DNA from: a virus
Direction: 5' to 3' (one strand)
DNA length: 34,586 bases
IMG/VR virus record: IMGVR_UViG_3300011116_001150
Coordinates: 1 to 34,586 of that record
The notes beneath the pieces were generated by a model, which was not told the origin of the DNA, did not search any database, and was given only the letters and a program-made list of their open reading frames with translations. The translations under genes were made by a program, and so were the position numbers. Positions 1-7,180 of the stretch are shown here, piece after piece; position 1 is the first letter of the stretch; each line of letters opens with the position of its first letter.

Positions 1-186
1 GTTGCTAAATCTCGTAGTCCATGGTACACATATGCAGGTTCATTGTTCCAAATTGCTATTGTGTTATTGACTGCAAGTATTTTAGCTGTAAACAACAAAT
101 TATATAAGGCAAGTATTGGTGTTGGTGCATTAGGTGCTTTGTTGATGAGTCAAGCAGTTTGGTTATGGTTACCAATCGTTCTATAA
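1..186 (+). CDS. DUF4337-like membrane protein, 3' end only
   Basis: The window opens inside a gene: frame 1 is open from base 1 to the TAA at 184-186, giving the last 61 residues. Two hydrophobic segments are visible, roughly residues 14-30 and 38-58, separated by a short basic/polar turn, so the C-terminus is a membrane hairpin. The pattern (aromatic pair, helix, short polar loop, Gly-rich second helix) resembles the C-terminus of DUF4337 proteins, whose function is unknown; this resemblance is from memory. It is followed after 16 bases by two further membrane-anchored proteins on the same strand, so all three may act together at the inner membrane. The N-terminus lies outside the window. 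Confidence 0.6.
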   Translation, partial: VAKSRSPWYTYAGSLFQIAIVLLTASILAVNNKLYKASIGVGALGALLMSQAVWLWLPIVL

Positions 187-202
187 CAAAAAGGGAAGTA
201 CC

Positions 203-799
203 ATGGGCGAGGAAATCAAAAGCGTAGATGCAAAGATTGATGCGGCTGAAGAGGCAGTAAAAAAATATGCTAGTAAAGATACTGTTATCAGTATCGGTGG
301 TTATGAATTCACCCCAGCAAAATTGATGGTTGCTTTTACAATAGCATCATCACTACTTGGTGGTCTTTATGGCACATTTGAAGTCTATAAAGATTACATG
401 AGTATGAAGAAAAAAATTGCAGAGTATGTTACACCTGATTTGACAGAAATTTATAAAAAGATGGAAGTGTTGGATGCCAATACTAGTAAGATGGCAGAAT
501 ATAGCAACTCTATCAAAAATGATTTGAAGCAAGATGTTCGTAGTGTTCAATCTGTTGTTGAAAATATTGAAAGGTCTACAAAAACAGACCAAAGAAATAC
601 TGATGCCACAGTAAAAGAGATAAAAAGAGATGTTGATTTAAACATAAAAGAAATTCGTAAAAATACTGATGATACTGTTAGAGATTTAAATCGTGATATG
701 GTGAAAAATCAAAAAGAGTTACAAGCAGAAATCCGTGCGTTGAGAAGTGAAGTTGATATGAAGATTAAAAAGGCATTGGATAATCCATTATCAAACTAA
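203..799 (+). CDS. Membrane-anchored coiled-coil protein (paralogue 1)
   Basis: A 198-residue protein with an RBS (AGGGAAG) just before the ATG. One hydrophobic segment lies at about residues 40-58, followed by the motif YKDYMSMKKKI and then a long charged region (about 70-190) rich in K, E, D, N and R with heptad-like spacing, probably a coiled coil. The last residues are KALDNPLSN. The next gene repeats the same plan and many of the same residues, so the two arose by duplication; this copy is longer because the coiled coil is extended (repeated TDxTVxxxxRD-like units at about 130-170). I do not recognise a functional family. It could be a phage protein that sits in the host inner membrane and projects a rod into the cytoplasm or periplasm. 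Confidence 0.75.
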   Translation: MGEEIKSVDAKIDAAEEAVKKYASKDTVISIGGYEFTPAKLMVAFTIASSLLGGLYGTFEVYKDYMSMKKKIAEYVTPDLTEIYKKMEVLDANTSKMAEYSNSIKNDLKQDVRSVQSVVENIERSTKTDQRNTDATVKEIKRDVDLNIKEIRKNTDDTVRDLNRDMVKNQKELQAEIRALRSEVDMKIKKALDNPLSN

Positions 800-806
800 G
801 GAAGAC

Positions 807-1235
807 ATGGCAGAAGAGAAGAAAGAAGCGTATGAGTTTAGCATCGCTGGATTCAAACTAAAACTAAACAGCGCATTTTTAGCAATGGCAATACCAATCG
901 CAACAACAGTTGGTGGTGCTATGTGGGGCGCATTTGAGTTTTATAAAGATTATATGGACATGAAGGTAAAAATTCAAAAGTATGTTGCACCAGATTTATC
1001 CGCTTTTGATAAGAGATTGGCAGTAATTGAAGAGAATAGTCAAAAAACTACTGACTATACCAGAGACATTAAGAATGATTTGAAGCAAGACTTACGCCGA
1101 TTGGAAGGTGTTGTTGAAGGTGTTGAAAGAACATCAAAACAGGCACAAAGGGAATCGGAGAATGATGTTCGCCAATTAAGAAAAGAAATTGATAGTAAAA
1201 TACAGAAAGCGCTAGATAACCCTCTAGCAAAGTAG
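807..1235 (+). CDS. Membrane-anchored coiled-coil protein (paralogue 2)
   Basis: A 142-residue protein seven bases after its paralogue, with AAGGAAG before the ATG. The layout is the same: a beta-like N-terminus (FSIAGFKLKLN), a hydrophobic segment at about 24-45, a YKDYMDMKVKI motif, then a charged predicted coiled coil ending in KALDNPLAK. Shared blocks include the IKNDLKQD segment and the VVEGVER region. Codon use and spacing match its neighbour, so it is a normal member of the operon and not an import. Function unknown. A strong hairpin terminator follows five bases after the stop, making this the end of a transcription unit. Confidence 0.75.
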   Translation: MAEEKKEAYEFSIAGFKLKLNSAFLAMAIPIATTVGGAMWGAFEFYKDYMDMKVKIQKYVAPDLSAFDKRLAVIEENSQKTTDYTRDIKNDLKQDLRRLEGVVEGVERTSKQAQRESENDVRQLRKEIDSKIQKALDNPLAK

Positions 1236-1239
1236 TATC

Positions 1240-1277
1240 GGTAAGTGTTGTAAAAAAACAACACTTACCTCTTTTTG
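1240..1277 (+). terminator. Rho-independent terminator (cassette 1 hairpin)
   Basis: Perfect 12-bp stem: GGTAAGTGTTGT at 1240-1251 pairs with 1258-1269, loop AAAAAA, followed by TCTTTTT. It lies five bases after the stop of the preceding gene and directly before a sigma70-type promoter. The arms are related to stem-loops found at 9030-9067, 9469-9503 and 10812-10856. Confidence 0.88.
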
Positions 1278-1280
1278 AGC

Positions 1281-1309
1281 TTGACAGGCACTTTGATTTG
1301 TGATATACT
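1281..1309 (+). promoter_or_regulatory. Sigma70-type promoter P1 (extended -10)
   Basis: TTGACA at 1281-1286, 17-bp spacer, TATACT at 1304-1309 with TG one base upstream (extended -10). Preceded by GC, giving the GCTTGACA form shared by several promoters in this window. The predicted start is near 1316, leaving a leader of about 48 nt before the gene at 1364. It should be read by host RNA polymerase, so it is probably an early promoter. Confidence 0.85.
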
Positions 1310-1363
1310 GATATTCTAATTCAAATTGGATACATAACATTTATATGATGAGGATTTTATAAC

Positions 1364-2449
1364 ATGGCTAGAGTGCTTGACGCTAATTCATTGTTTTCAG
1401 GAACAGAACCTAAGGTTTCTGGTGAATTGTCTCGTTTGCAATTAATGATTGCACTAAACTGGTATTCACAAAACAAGGATGCCAAAGATTCTTTAAAATG
1501 GGCAAGTGATTACCTCAACAAAAAACTCAAATTAAAAATCCCCGAAGCAAACATCAAAAATCAAACCAGTACCTTTGGTTGGATTTGTCGTATTGTCAAC
1601 AACGGTGGCATTTTGCCAGAAGAAAACAAAAATTGGTTACAGAATGAGATTGATATTCTCAAACTGAAAAAAGAACCAGTTGTTGTTGATTCTTCCGCAA
1701 AACCAGCAACGGTAATGCCGTCAATTCAGGAAAGAATCAAAGATTCCGCTTCTCGCATTATTGGTGAATTAGAAGGATTCGTTGATGACTTTGTTTTGAA
1801 TGGATGTAAAGAATCTAGCAAAACACCTAAAGGCATGATGGTTGAATTGAAAGCAAAATCAGTTCATACCAAATCGATTGTTGAACACTATAAAAAAGTT
1901 AGAGAAGAAGTTTCTGAAGCAATCAAAGGTAATGATGAACAATTGGTAGAAGGTTATTCCAATTTCAAAAAAGTTGAATTGAAACGATTTGAGGCATTCC
2001 TCTCAAAAATGATTGATGATGCTTTGACATTGGAAGATGAATCTAAAAAGAATCGTAAACCTCGCAAGAAAAAGGTTAAGACTGCTGAACAGTTGATTGG
2101 TAAATTAAAGTATTGTATTGAAGATACAACATTGAAAATTAAATCAGTCGATCCAAAATCAATCATCGGTGCTTCGGCACTTTGGGTATATAACTCAAAG
2201 ACACGAAAACTTGGATGCTATCAAGCACAAGATATTGGTGGATTGTCAATCAAAGGTTCCACAGTTTTGAATTATATTGAAAGTAAATCGGTACAGAAAA
2301 AGTTGAGAAAACCAGAACAGATTGTTCCAGAAGTTATCAATGGCGGAAAAGTATTTCTCCGTAATGTAATTGATAATATTCGTGCCGTTCAATCACCGTT
2401 GTCTGGTCGAATCAATGCAGATACAGTATTAGTTAGGATTATAAAATGA
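1364..2449 (+). CDS. Conserved phage protein of unknown function (361 aa)
   Basis: First gene after promoter P1, with GAGG about 11 bases before the ATG. No domain is recognised with certainty. The N-terminal third (about 1-100) looks helical and contains SRLQLMIALNWYSQNKD; the middle (about 120-235) is a strongly charged helical region, probably coiled coil, with a basic patch KKNRKPRKKK near residue 230 that could bind nucleic acid; the C-terminal third (about 250-361) looks like a compact alpha/beta domain. It ends in ATGA overlap with the metallophosphoesterase, so the two are translationally coupled. The basic patch and lack of a signal peptide suggest a cytoplasmic, possibly nucleic-acid-bound protein; that is inference. 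Confidence 0.7.
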   Translation: MARVLDANSLFSGTEPKVSGELSRLQLMIALNWYSQNKDAKDSLKWASDYLNKKLKLKIPEANIKNQTSTFGWICRIVNNGGILPEENKNWLQNEIDILKLKKEPVVVDSSAKPATVMPSIQERIKDSASRIIGELEGFVDDFVLNGCKESSKTPKGMMVELKAKSVHTKSIVEHYKKVREEVSEAIKGNDEQLVEGYSNFKKVELKRFEAFLSKMIDDALTLEDESKKNRKPRKKKVKTAEQLIGKLKYCIEDTTLKIKSVDPKSIIGASALWVYNSKTRKLGCYQAQDIGGLSIKGSTVLNYIESKSVQKKLRKPEQIVPEVINGGKVFLRNVIDNIRAVQSPLSGRINADTVLVRIIK

Positions 2450-3312
2450 AAATTGCAGTATGTAGTGACCTTCACCTAGAATTTGGTGATATCAATTTGC
2501 AGAATACAGAAAATGCCGATGTGTTGATACTCGGTGGTGATATCTGTGTTGCTGCTGATATTGGTAAACCAGATCCTGATAATTTCTTTGAAGGTGCGAG
2601 AAGTAATCGTATTACCGATTTCTTCAAACGATGCTCATTTCAATTTCCGCATGTGGTTTACATTATGGGAAACCATGAACACTACCATGGCGATTTTGCC
2701 ACAAGTGCAAACAAATTAAAGTCAATGTTGGAATCTAATATGTTGAGTAATGTTTATTTGCTCGACAAAGATTCTAAAGTGATTGATGATGTAACATTCA
2801 TTGGTGGAACATTGTGGACTGATATGAATGGTGAAAATGAAATGACAATGAACCATGTTAGTCGTAGAATGAATGATTTTCAAATTTGTAAAAACAGTTT
2901 GAGAAAAGTTAGTTACAGAACATTTGAAGAAGGTAAAGCAAAATTCCATGAAAGAGAAGCTTACCTTAGTCCTTCTGATGCTGTTGAAGACCATAAGAAA
3001 ATGCTTGGTTATGTTCGTACCATAATTGAAGGTAAGTTTGACGAAAAGTTTGTTATTGTGGGACACCACGCACCAAGCAAATTGTCAACTCATCCTCGTT
3101 ATAAGCATGATACTCTAATGAACGGTGCTTACAGTTCTTCATTAGATGATTTTATCATGGACCACCCACAAATCAAATTGTGGACTCATGGGCATACCCA
3201 TGAAGATTTTGATTATATGCTTGGCACTACCCGTATTGTTTGTAATCCAAGAGGTTATATCAATTATGAAGAAAGAGCAGACAGTTTTAATTTGAAAGTG
3301 GTTGAAGTATGA
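2446..3312 (+). CDS. Calcineurin-like metallophosphoesterase
   Basis: A 288-residue protein with the full ordered set of motifs of the calcineurin-like phosphoesterase fold: SDLHLEF (D8, H10), LGGDI (about residue 30), GNHEHY (about 62), GHHAPS (about 205) and THGHTHE (about 247). These residues coordinate a two-metal centre and hydrolyse phosphomono- or diesters. The substrate cannot be told from sequence; phage members of this family may act on nucleotides, nucleic acid ends or protein phosphates. It starts inside the stop of the previous gene (ATGA) and its own stop overlaps the next start, so it is the middle of a coupled operon. All metal ligands appear present, so it is likely active. 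Confidence 0.9.
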   Translation: MKIAVCSDLHLEFGDINLQNTENADVLILGGDICVAADIGKPDPDNFFEGARSNRITDFFKRCSFQFPHVVYIMGNHEHYHGDFATSANKLKSMLESNMLSNVYLLDKDSKVIDDVTFIGGTLWTDMNGENEMTMNHVSRRMNDFQICKNSLRKVSYRTFEEGKAKFHEREAYLSPSDAVEDHKKMLGYVRTIIEGKFDEKFVIVGHHAPSKLSTHPRYKHDTLMNGAYSSSLDDFIMDHPQIKLWTHGHTHEDFDYMLGTTRIVCNPRGYINYEERADSFNLKVVEV

Positions 3313-3644
3313 GTGACTATAATCCAGACAGATGGGTAGTTGTCAGAATTACTGGAAAAGATTTACCACCTATCCATAAAGTTTTTGCTTGTTGGTATGG
3401 TGGTTATCTTGGATCAGATTCTTGGAAACTAAACAGCGGTATTACAAGAGTTACTGAAACAGGGGATTATTTCTTCTTTGATGGATCCAGTGGTTCAGTT
3501 TACTCTTGTCGCAAAGGTTCTTATGGAACTAATGGTTATGGTGGAAGTGTTCTCAATAATATGATTGAGAAAGTAGAGAAGAATGGTGGGAAGATAGAAA
3601 TTCTTCCTGAAGAAACTAAATGGGTGGAGATTGATTATGCGTGA
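3309..3644 (+). CDS. Conserved small phage protein (111 aa)
   Basis: Overlaps the upstream gene by four bases (ATGA). The protein is rich in aromatic and Gly residues in its first half (WVVVRITGKDLPPIHKVF, then GGYLGSDSW), suggesting a beta-rich globular fold, and ends with a short helix and a beta strand. No signal peptide, transmembrane segment or cysteine motif is visible. I do not recognise a functional family, although proteins of this appearance seem common in aquatic T4-like phages. Coding reality is supported by the operon overlap at both ends and normal codon use. Confidence 0.7.
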   Translation: MSDYNPDRWVVVRITGKDLPPIHKVFACWYGGYLGSDSWKLNSGITRVTETGDYFFFDGSSGSVYSCRKGSYGTNGYGGSVLNNMIEKVEKNGGKIEILPEETKWVEIDYA

Positions 3645-4170
3645 AGAACTAGATAAACAATTATGTGAAAAGTATCCTCTAATTTTTAGAGATAGACATG
3701 GCAATATGCAAACTACAGCTATGTGTTGGGGCATCTGCACTGGTGATGGTTGGTATAATATCATTGATACTCTTTGTGGTATGTTGACTTCTCGGTATCG
3801 TAGCGCAAAAAGTCGTTATGAATATCTTATGGATACTGGTGTTGGTAATGTTCTTTACGGAACAAAAACAGTAACACAAGAAGCAGTTGATGAAGCAAAA
3901 GCAAAACTTGATGAAGAGACTCTGAAAGTTCCAGTTGCTGTTCAAGTGAAAGAGAAATTTGGTGGTTTGAGATTTTATGTTCAAGCGGCAACTGATGAGC
4001 ATTACAATTATATTTGTTTTGCTGAAAGTATGAGTTACAAAACTTGTGAAACATGCGGGGCACCAGGAGAAAGATATACCGATGGTTGGCATCAAGTTCT
4101 ATGCGAAACTCATGCCAAAGAACAAGGTCGTGAAAAAATTGAAGAAGAAGGAGACGATGATGGATTATGA
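3637..4170 (+). CDS. Conserved phage protein with CxxC zinc-ribbon-like motif
   Basis: The ATG at 3637 is preferred over an upstream TTG at 3631 because GGAG lies at a good distance (3625-3628). The product is 177 residues. The middle carries the charged segment VPVAVQVKEKFGGLRFYVQ, and the C-terminus has CETCGAPGERYTDGW followed by LCETHA: three Cys and a His in CxxC...CxxxH spacing that could bind one zinc. The tail is very acidic. Overlaps its neighbours on both sides by 8 and 14 bases. Function unknown; the zinc ribbon suggests nucleic-acid or protein binding, as inference. Confidence 0.7.
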   Translation: MREELDKQLCEKYPLIFRDRHGNMQTTAMCWGICTGDGWYNIIDTLCGMLTSRYRSAKSRYEYLMDTGVGNVLYGTKTVTQEAVDEAKAKLDEETLKVPVAVQVKEKFGGLRFYVQAATDEHYNYICFAESMSYKTCETCGAPGERYTDGWHQVLCETHAKEQGREKIEEEGDDDGL

Positions 4171-4678
4171 TTATAAACGATATGAAGATATTCTAATCGA
4201 AATGCTAAAAGCAAGTTGGAGGGATCCTGACGATTTAGAAATTGGCCGAGATATCTCTGATTTGCCTGAAGTGAAAATTATCTTTGATGGTTATGGTGAC
4301 CTTGAAGAAGAAATTGATGGTGAATACAAGTATACAGAAGGTGGGAACACCAACATGGAATCTTATGCCATCTTCATTCACAAAGATGCACTAGTAGAAG
4401 AATTTATCTTTCCAGAGCATGATAGTTATTCATTTACATTTGGTTCAATGATTCAACACCGACCAAAAGAAGAAGTTTGCATTTATGCTTGGTATGATGT
4501 TGAAAATGATTCTTGGGATATTTTACCACTTGAAGATAGACTTGATAGTGATAATGCCATGAATGAAAATGATGTTATGACCATCCTTGAGGGTCTTTAT
4601 GACTTATATTACAAACCATGGGAAGGCAAATTTGAAAATGACCCGAACACCGGTTTACCGAAATGGCCTTTTAAATAA
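4157..4678 (+). CDS. Acidic conserved phage protein (173 aa)
   Basis: The frame is open much further upstream, but the ATG pair at 4157/4160 follows GAAGGAGA and begins a well-formed protein (MMDYDYKRYEDIL), so the earlier ATG at 4046 is considered a shadow of the preceding gene. The protein is acidic and aromatic-rich, with a probable alpha/beta fold and a C-terminal LYDLYYKPWEGKFENDP segment. No known motif, membrane segment or cysteine cluster. It is the last gene of the 1364-4678 operon. Function unknown. Confidence 0.65.
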   Translation: MMDYDYKRYEDILIEMLKASWRDPDDLEIGRDISDLPEVKIIFDGYGDLEEEIDGEYKYTEGGNTNMESYAIFIHKDALVEEFIFPEHDSYSFTFGSMIQHRPKEEVCIYAWYDVENDSWDILPLEDRLDSDNAMNENDVMTILEGLYDLYYKPWEGKFENDPNTGLPKWPFK

Positions 4679-4728
4679 CACCATGTTTACCGCATTTCAG
4701 CAAAGAAATGTAGTAGAATGGCTACACT

Positions 4729-5577
4729 ATGATAATATTTGACTTTAACCAGGTAGCAATCTCCAATTTGATGGAACAGATTGGCTCTTCAAAAACGGCA
4801 GTTGATGAGAGCCTTGTCCGTCATATGATTTTAAACACCATTCGTACCTATGTGAAGAAGTATAAAGCTTCACACGGACCCGAAATTGTTATTGCTTGCG
4901 ACAATAAAAAATATTGGCGCCGAGAAATCTATCCGCATTACAAAGCGGGTAGAAAGAAAGCAAGAGAATCTTCTGGTCACGATTGGAACACCATCTTTGA
5001 ATGTCTTGGTAAAATTAAACAAGAACTAAAAGACCATTCGCCATACAAAGTGATTGATGTTGATACCTGCGAAGCAGATGACATTATTGCTACTTTGACA
5101 CTTAAATTTTCTGCAACAGAAAAGATTATGATTCTGTCCTCAGATAAAGACTTTGCACAACTGCAAAGATTCCCTAATGTAGAACAGTATTCGCCCATTC
5201 TTAAAAAACAAATCAAAGAACCTTTTCCACTTGCACAATTAAAACAACTTATTATTCGAGGAGATAAAGGCGATGGGATCCCTAATATTCTTAGTGCTGA
5301 TGATTGCTTTGTTACTGCGACTAGGCAGAAACCGATAACAGAGGCAAAAATTATTGGTTGGATGAACCAAGAACCAAAAGATTTTTGTAACGAAGATATG
5401 TTACGAAACTATTCTAGGAATGAAACCTTAATTGATTTGACAAAAATACCCGAATCTCTTAAAGTTGCGATACTAGATACCTATGAGAACGCAAAAGGTA
5501 AAACAAAGCAAGAGTTTATGAATTATATGATTGCGAACCGTCTCAAAAACCTACTTGAAGTGATTGATGAATTCTAA
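4729..5577 (+). CDS. rnh: T4-type RNase H (5'-3' exonuclease)
   Basis: A 282-residue member of the FEN/5'-3' exonuclease family, close in length to T4 RNase H (305 aa). Visible acidic metal-binding positions include IIFDFN (D5), ACDNK (about 65), EADD (about 114-117), SSDKD (about 137-141) and GDKGDG (about 177-182). It removes RNA primers from lagging-strand fragments together with gp32. A basic segment (YKAGRKKARES) at about 80 corresponds to the disordered bridge over the active site. No clear Shine-Dalgarno precedes the ATG: the 50-base gap before it contains a weak TAGAAT at 4714-4719. The stop overlaps the next ATG (TAATG). Confidence 0.9.
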   Translation: MIIFDFNQVAISNLMEQIGSSKTAVDESLVRHMILNTIRTYVKKYKASHGPEIVIACDNKKYWRREIYPHYKAGRKKARESSGHDWNTIFECLGKIKQELKDHSPYKVIDVDTCEADDIIATLTLKFSATEKIMILSSDKDFAQLQRFPNVEQYSPILKKQIKEPFPLAQLKQLIIRGDKGDGIPNILSADDCFVTATRQKPITEAKIIGWMNQEPKDFCNEDMLRNYSRNETLIDLTKIPESLKVAILDTYENAKGKTKQEFMNYMIANRLKNLLEVIDEF

Positions 5578-6017
5578 TGAGTGCAGAAAAATTATATTCC
5601 GAAGTCTTTGAAGACTTCCAAAAAGCAGAAGATAAAGCAGGTAAGATTAAAGTCCTAAGAGAAAACGACCATAAAAGTTTTCGTGAATTCTTAGAAGCAG
5701 CTTTTAATCCTGCCATTGAATTTGATGTTGAAATACCAAACTATAAACCAGATATATCTCCCGCTGGTTTAAATTACACCTACTTGGATATGGAGATGAA
5801 CAAACTATATCGGTTTGTTAAGAATCATCCAAAACGAACTAATGTTGAACCAAAGAAGCTATCAAATCTGTTAGAGATTATCTTAGTCTCTTTACACAAA
5901 GATGAAGCAGAATTATTGGTTCGATGCATTAAGAAAGATTTGAAAGTTCCTTTTCTTACCCCTAAATTGATTAGAGAAGCATACAACGATAAGAATATGC
6001 TTGGTAAAGCAAAATGA
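5577..6017 (+). CDS. DUF6433-like conserved T4-superfamily protein
   Basis: A 146-residue cytoplasmic protein coupled to RNase H by a TAATG overlap. Recognisable blocks are FREFLEAAFNPAIEFDVEIP, then AGLNYTYLDMEMNKLYRF and LLEIILVSLHKDEAELL. I recall this pattern from the DUF6433 family found beside rnh in many aquatic T4-like phages; the function is not known to me. The fold appears mostly helical. Its fixed position beside RNase H hints at a role in replication or DNA metabolism, but that is inference only. Confidence 0.7.
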   Translation: MSAEKLYSEVFEDFQKAEDKAGKIKVLRENDHKSFREFLEAAFNPAIEFDVEIPNYKPDISPAGLNYTYLDMEMNKLYRFVKNHPKRTNVEPKKLSNLLEIILVSLHKDEAELLVRCIKKDLKVPFLTPKLIREAYNDKNMLGKAK

Positions 6018-6760
6018 AAGTTGCAGTAGTTACGCCATCTATTGGTAAATATGATTTAATGGATTGTCTTAGGTCAGTAGATAATCAAACCTATAAAGAT
6101 TTAACACATTATATTTTTATCGATGGTTATGATTATCGAACATCAGTATTCGATATGGCAGTAGGTGCTACGAAAACAAAATTTGTTATTTTAGAAGATA
6201 ACATCGGCAAAGGTTGGTATGGACACCGAGTATATGCGGCTTGTTCGTTCTTAGTTAACGCTGATGTTATTTGTTACCTTGATGAAGACAATTGGTTTGA
6301 ACCAAATCATATTCAGAATATGGTTGATAAGTTGAGTGAAGGTAATGATTGGGTTTATTCGTTAAGGAACATACATGATAAAAATGGAAAATTTCTCTGT
6401 GAAGACAATTGCGAATCGCTTGGTAAATGGCCTGTATATTTTAATCCTCAGGTACACCACATTGATACATCATGTTTTGCCATACGCCGTGATGTTGCTG
6501 TTCGGATTGGTCATGCTTGGTACGGCCAATGGGGCGCAGATAGACAATTCTTTCATGCATTAAAAGAAAACTTTACTAAGTATGATTGCACAAACGAAAA
6601 TACTGTTGCATATCGATTAGATGGAAATGCTAATTCAGTAACAGAAGAGTTTTTTACAAAAGGTAATGATTTACAGAAAGTGAAATATAATGGTGAATTT
6701 CCATGGAAACTAAAACAGCACTTAACAACTGTTGGACCAGGAATTAGTATTATTTACTAA
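6014..6760 (+). CDS. GT-A family glycosyltransferase
   Basis: A 248-residue family-2-like glycosyltransferase. The N-terminus reads VAVVTPSIGKYDLMDCLRSV, typical of the nucleotide-sugar-binding start of the GT-A fold, and YLDEDNWFEP near residue 90 supplies the DxD-type metal-binding acidic cluster. The rest, with ADRQFFHAL and a C-terminal region of aromatic residues, fits the acceptor half. No membrane segment, so the enzyme is soluble. It starts in the stop of the previous gene (ATGA). With the nearby GalE-like epimerase it may modify phage DNA, virion proteins or host surface sugars; the acceptor cannot be read from sequence. Its 3' end overlaps the convergent NUMOD3 gene by 11 bases. Confidence 0.85.
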   Translation: MKVAVVTPSIGKYDLMDCLRSVDNQTYKDLTHYIFIDGYDYRTSVFDMAVGATKTKFVILEDNIGKGWYGHRVYAACSFLVNADVICYLDEDNWFEPNHIQNMVDKLSEGNDWVYSLRNIHDKNGKFLCEDNCESLGKWPVYFNPQVHHIDTSCFAIRRDVAVRIGHAWYGQWGADRQFFHALKENFTKYDCTNENTVAYRLDGNANSVTEEFFTKGNDLQKVKYNGEFPWKLKQHLTTVGPGISIIY

Positions 6761-7100
6761 AATTTCTTTTTTTCATTGATTCACTAATTTTTCTTTTAGT
6801 TTCTTCGGATCTTGGTACACCAGTTTTTGTTAGACTTATTGATTTTTTATGTTTCTCTGACAAAGGTCTGCCTAATTGACTTTTAAAGAATGGAAGTTTC
6901 TTACCAAAGAAATGATTATTTTCACCAGTTCGTTGTTCACTAAGGAGTTTTTTTGTTTCTTCACTATGAGTTTTACCTGTCCAATCCCAACCACCTCTAA
7001 TGTTTGGATCGGAAACTAAGTCTTCTTTTGGTATTTTTGAGACAAAATCTCTTAAATCTATAAGAAATTCGTCATCTGGAGTGGGAGAATAAATATTCAT
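6750..7100 (-). CDS. NUMOD3-repeat protein, homing-endonuclease remnant or derivative
   Basis: The only minus-strand gene in the first 22.5 kb. Its 116 residues carry three NUMOD3-like DNA-binding repeats: GKTHSEETKKLLSEQRTG, GRPLSEKHKKSISLTKTG and GVPRSEETKRKISES. NUMOD3 modules normally follow the GIY-YIG nuclease domain of phage homing endonucleases. Here no GIY-YIG or HNH catalytic part is present in any frame upstream, and the N-terminus (about 1-35) is unrelated, so the protein could bind DNA but probably not cut it. A T4-type late promoter core lies about 60 bases upstream on the same strand. It sits between two sugar genes, consistent with insertion of a mobile gene. Confidence 0.75.
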   Translation of the reverse strand: MNIYSPTPDDEFLIDLRDFVSKIPKEDLVSDPNIRGGWDWTGKTHSEETKKLLSEQRTGENNHFFGKKLPFFKSQLGRPLSEKHKKSISLTKTGVPRSEETKRKISESMKKRNFSK

Positions 7101-7126
7101 AGCTGATATGGTTCTTTCATGTTAGA

Positions 7127-7156
7127 GTGGGTGCAGACTGCAATCTGGCGACCCAC
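7127..7156. promoter_or_regulatory. Stem-loop in the gap between divergent genes
   Basis: GTGGGT (7127-7132) pairs with ACCCAC (7151-7156); inside it GC pairs with GC and AGA with TCT around a CTGCAA loop, giving 11 bp with two single-base bulges. No T-run follows on either strand, so it is not a normal terminator. It would be at the 5' end of a minus-strand transcript starting near 7153, or upstream of the plus-strand epimerase. Confidence 0.5.
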
Positions 7157-7159
7157 AAC

Positions 7160-7167
7160 TATTTATA
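7160..7167 (-). promoter_or_regulatory. T4-type late promoter core TATAAATA
   Basis: Exact TATAAATA on the minus strand (7167 to 7160), the core recognised by the T4 late sigma factor gp55. The predicted transcript start near 7153 gives a leader of about 50 nt before the NUMOD3 gene. T4 homing-endonuclease genes are often under late promoters, which fits. Confidence 0.6.
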
Positions 7168-7180
7168 CAATTGAGATATT

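Noticed and set aside
4686-4719. Promoter before RNase H (TTTACC...TAGAAT)
   Set aside because: The spacing between boxes is 22 bases, too long for sigma70; only a weak -10 remains.
7127-7156. Hairpin as Rho-independent terminator
   Set aside because: No T-run on either strand and no gene ends there; it lies between divergent starts.
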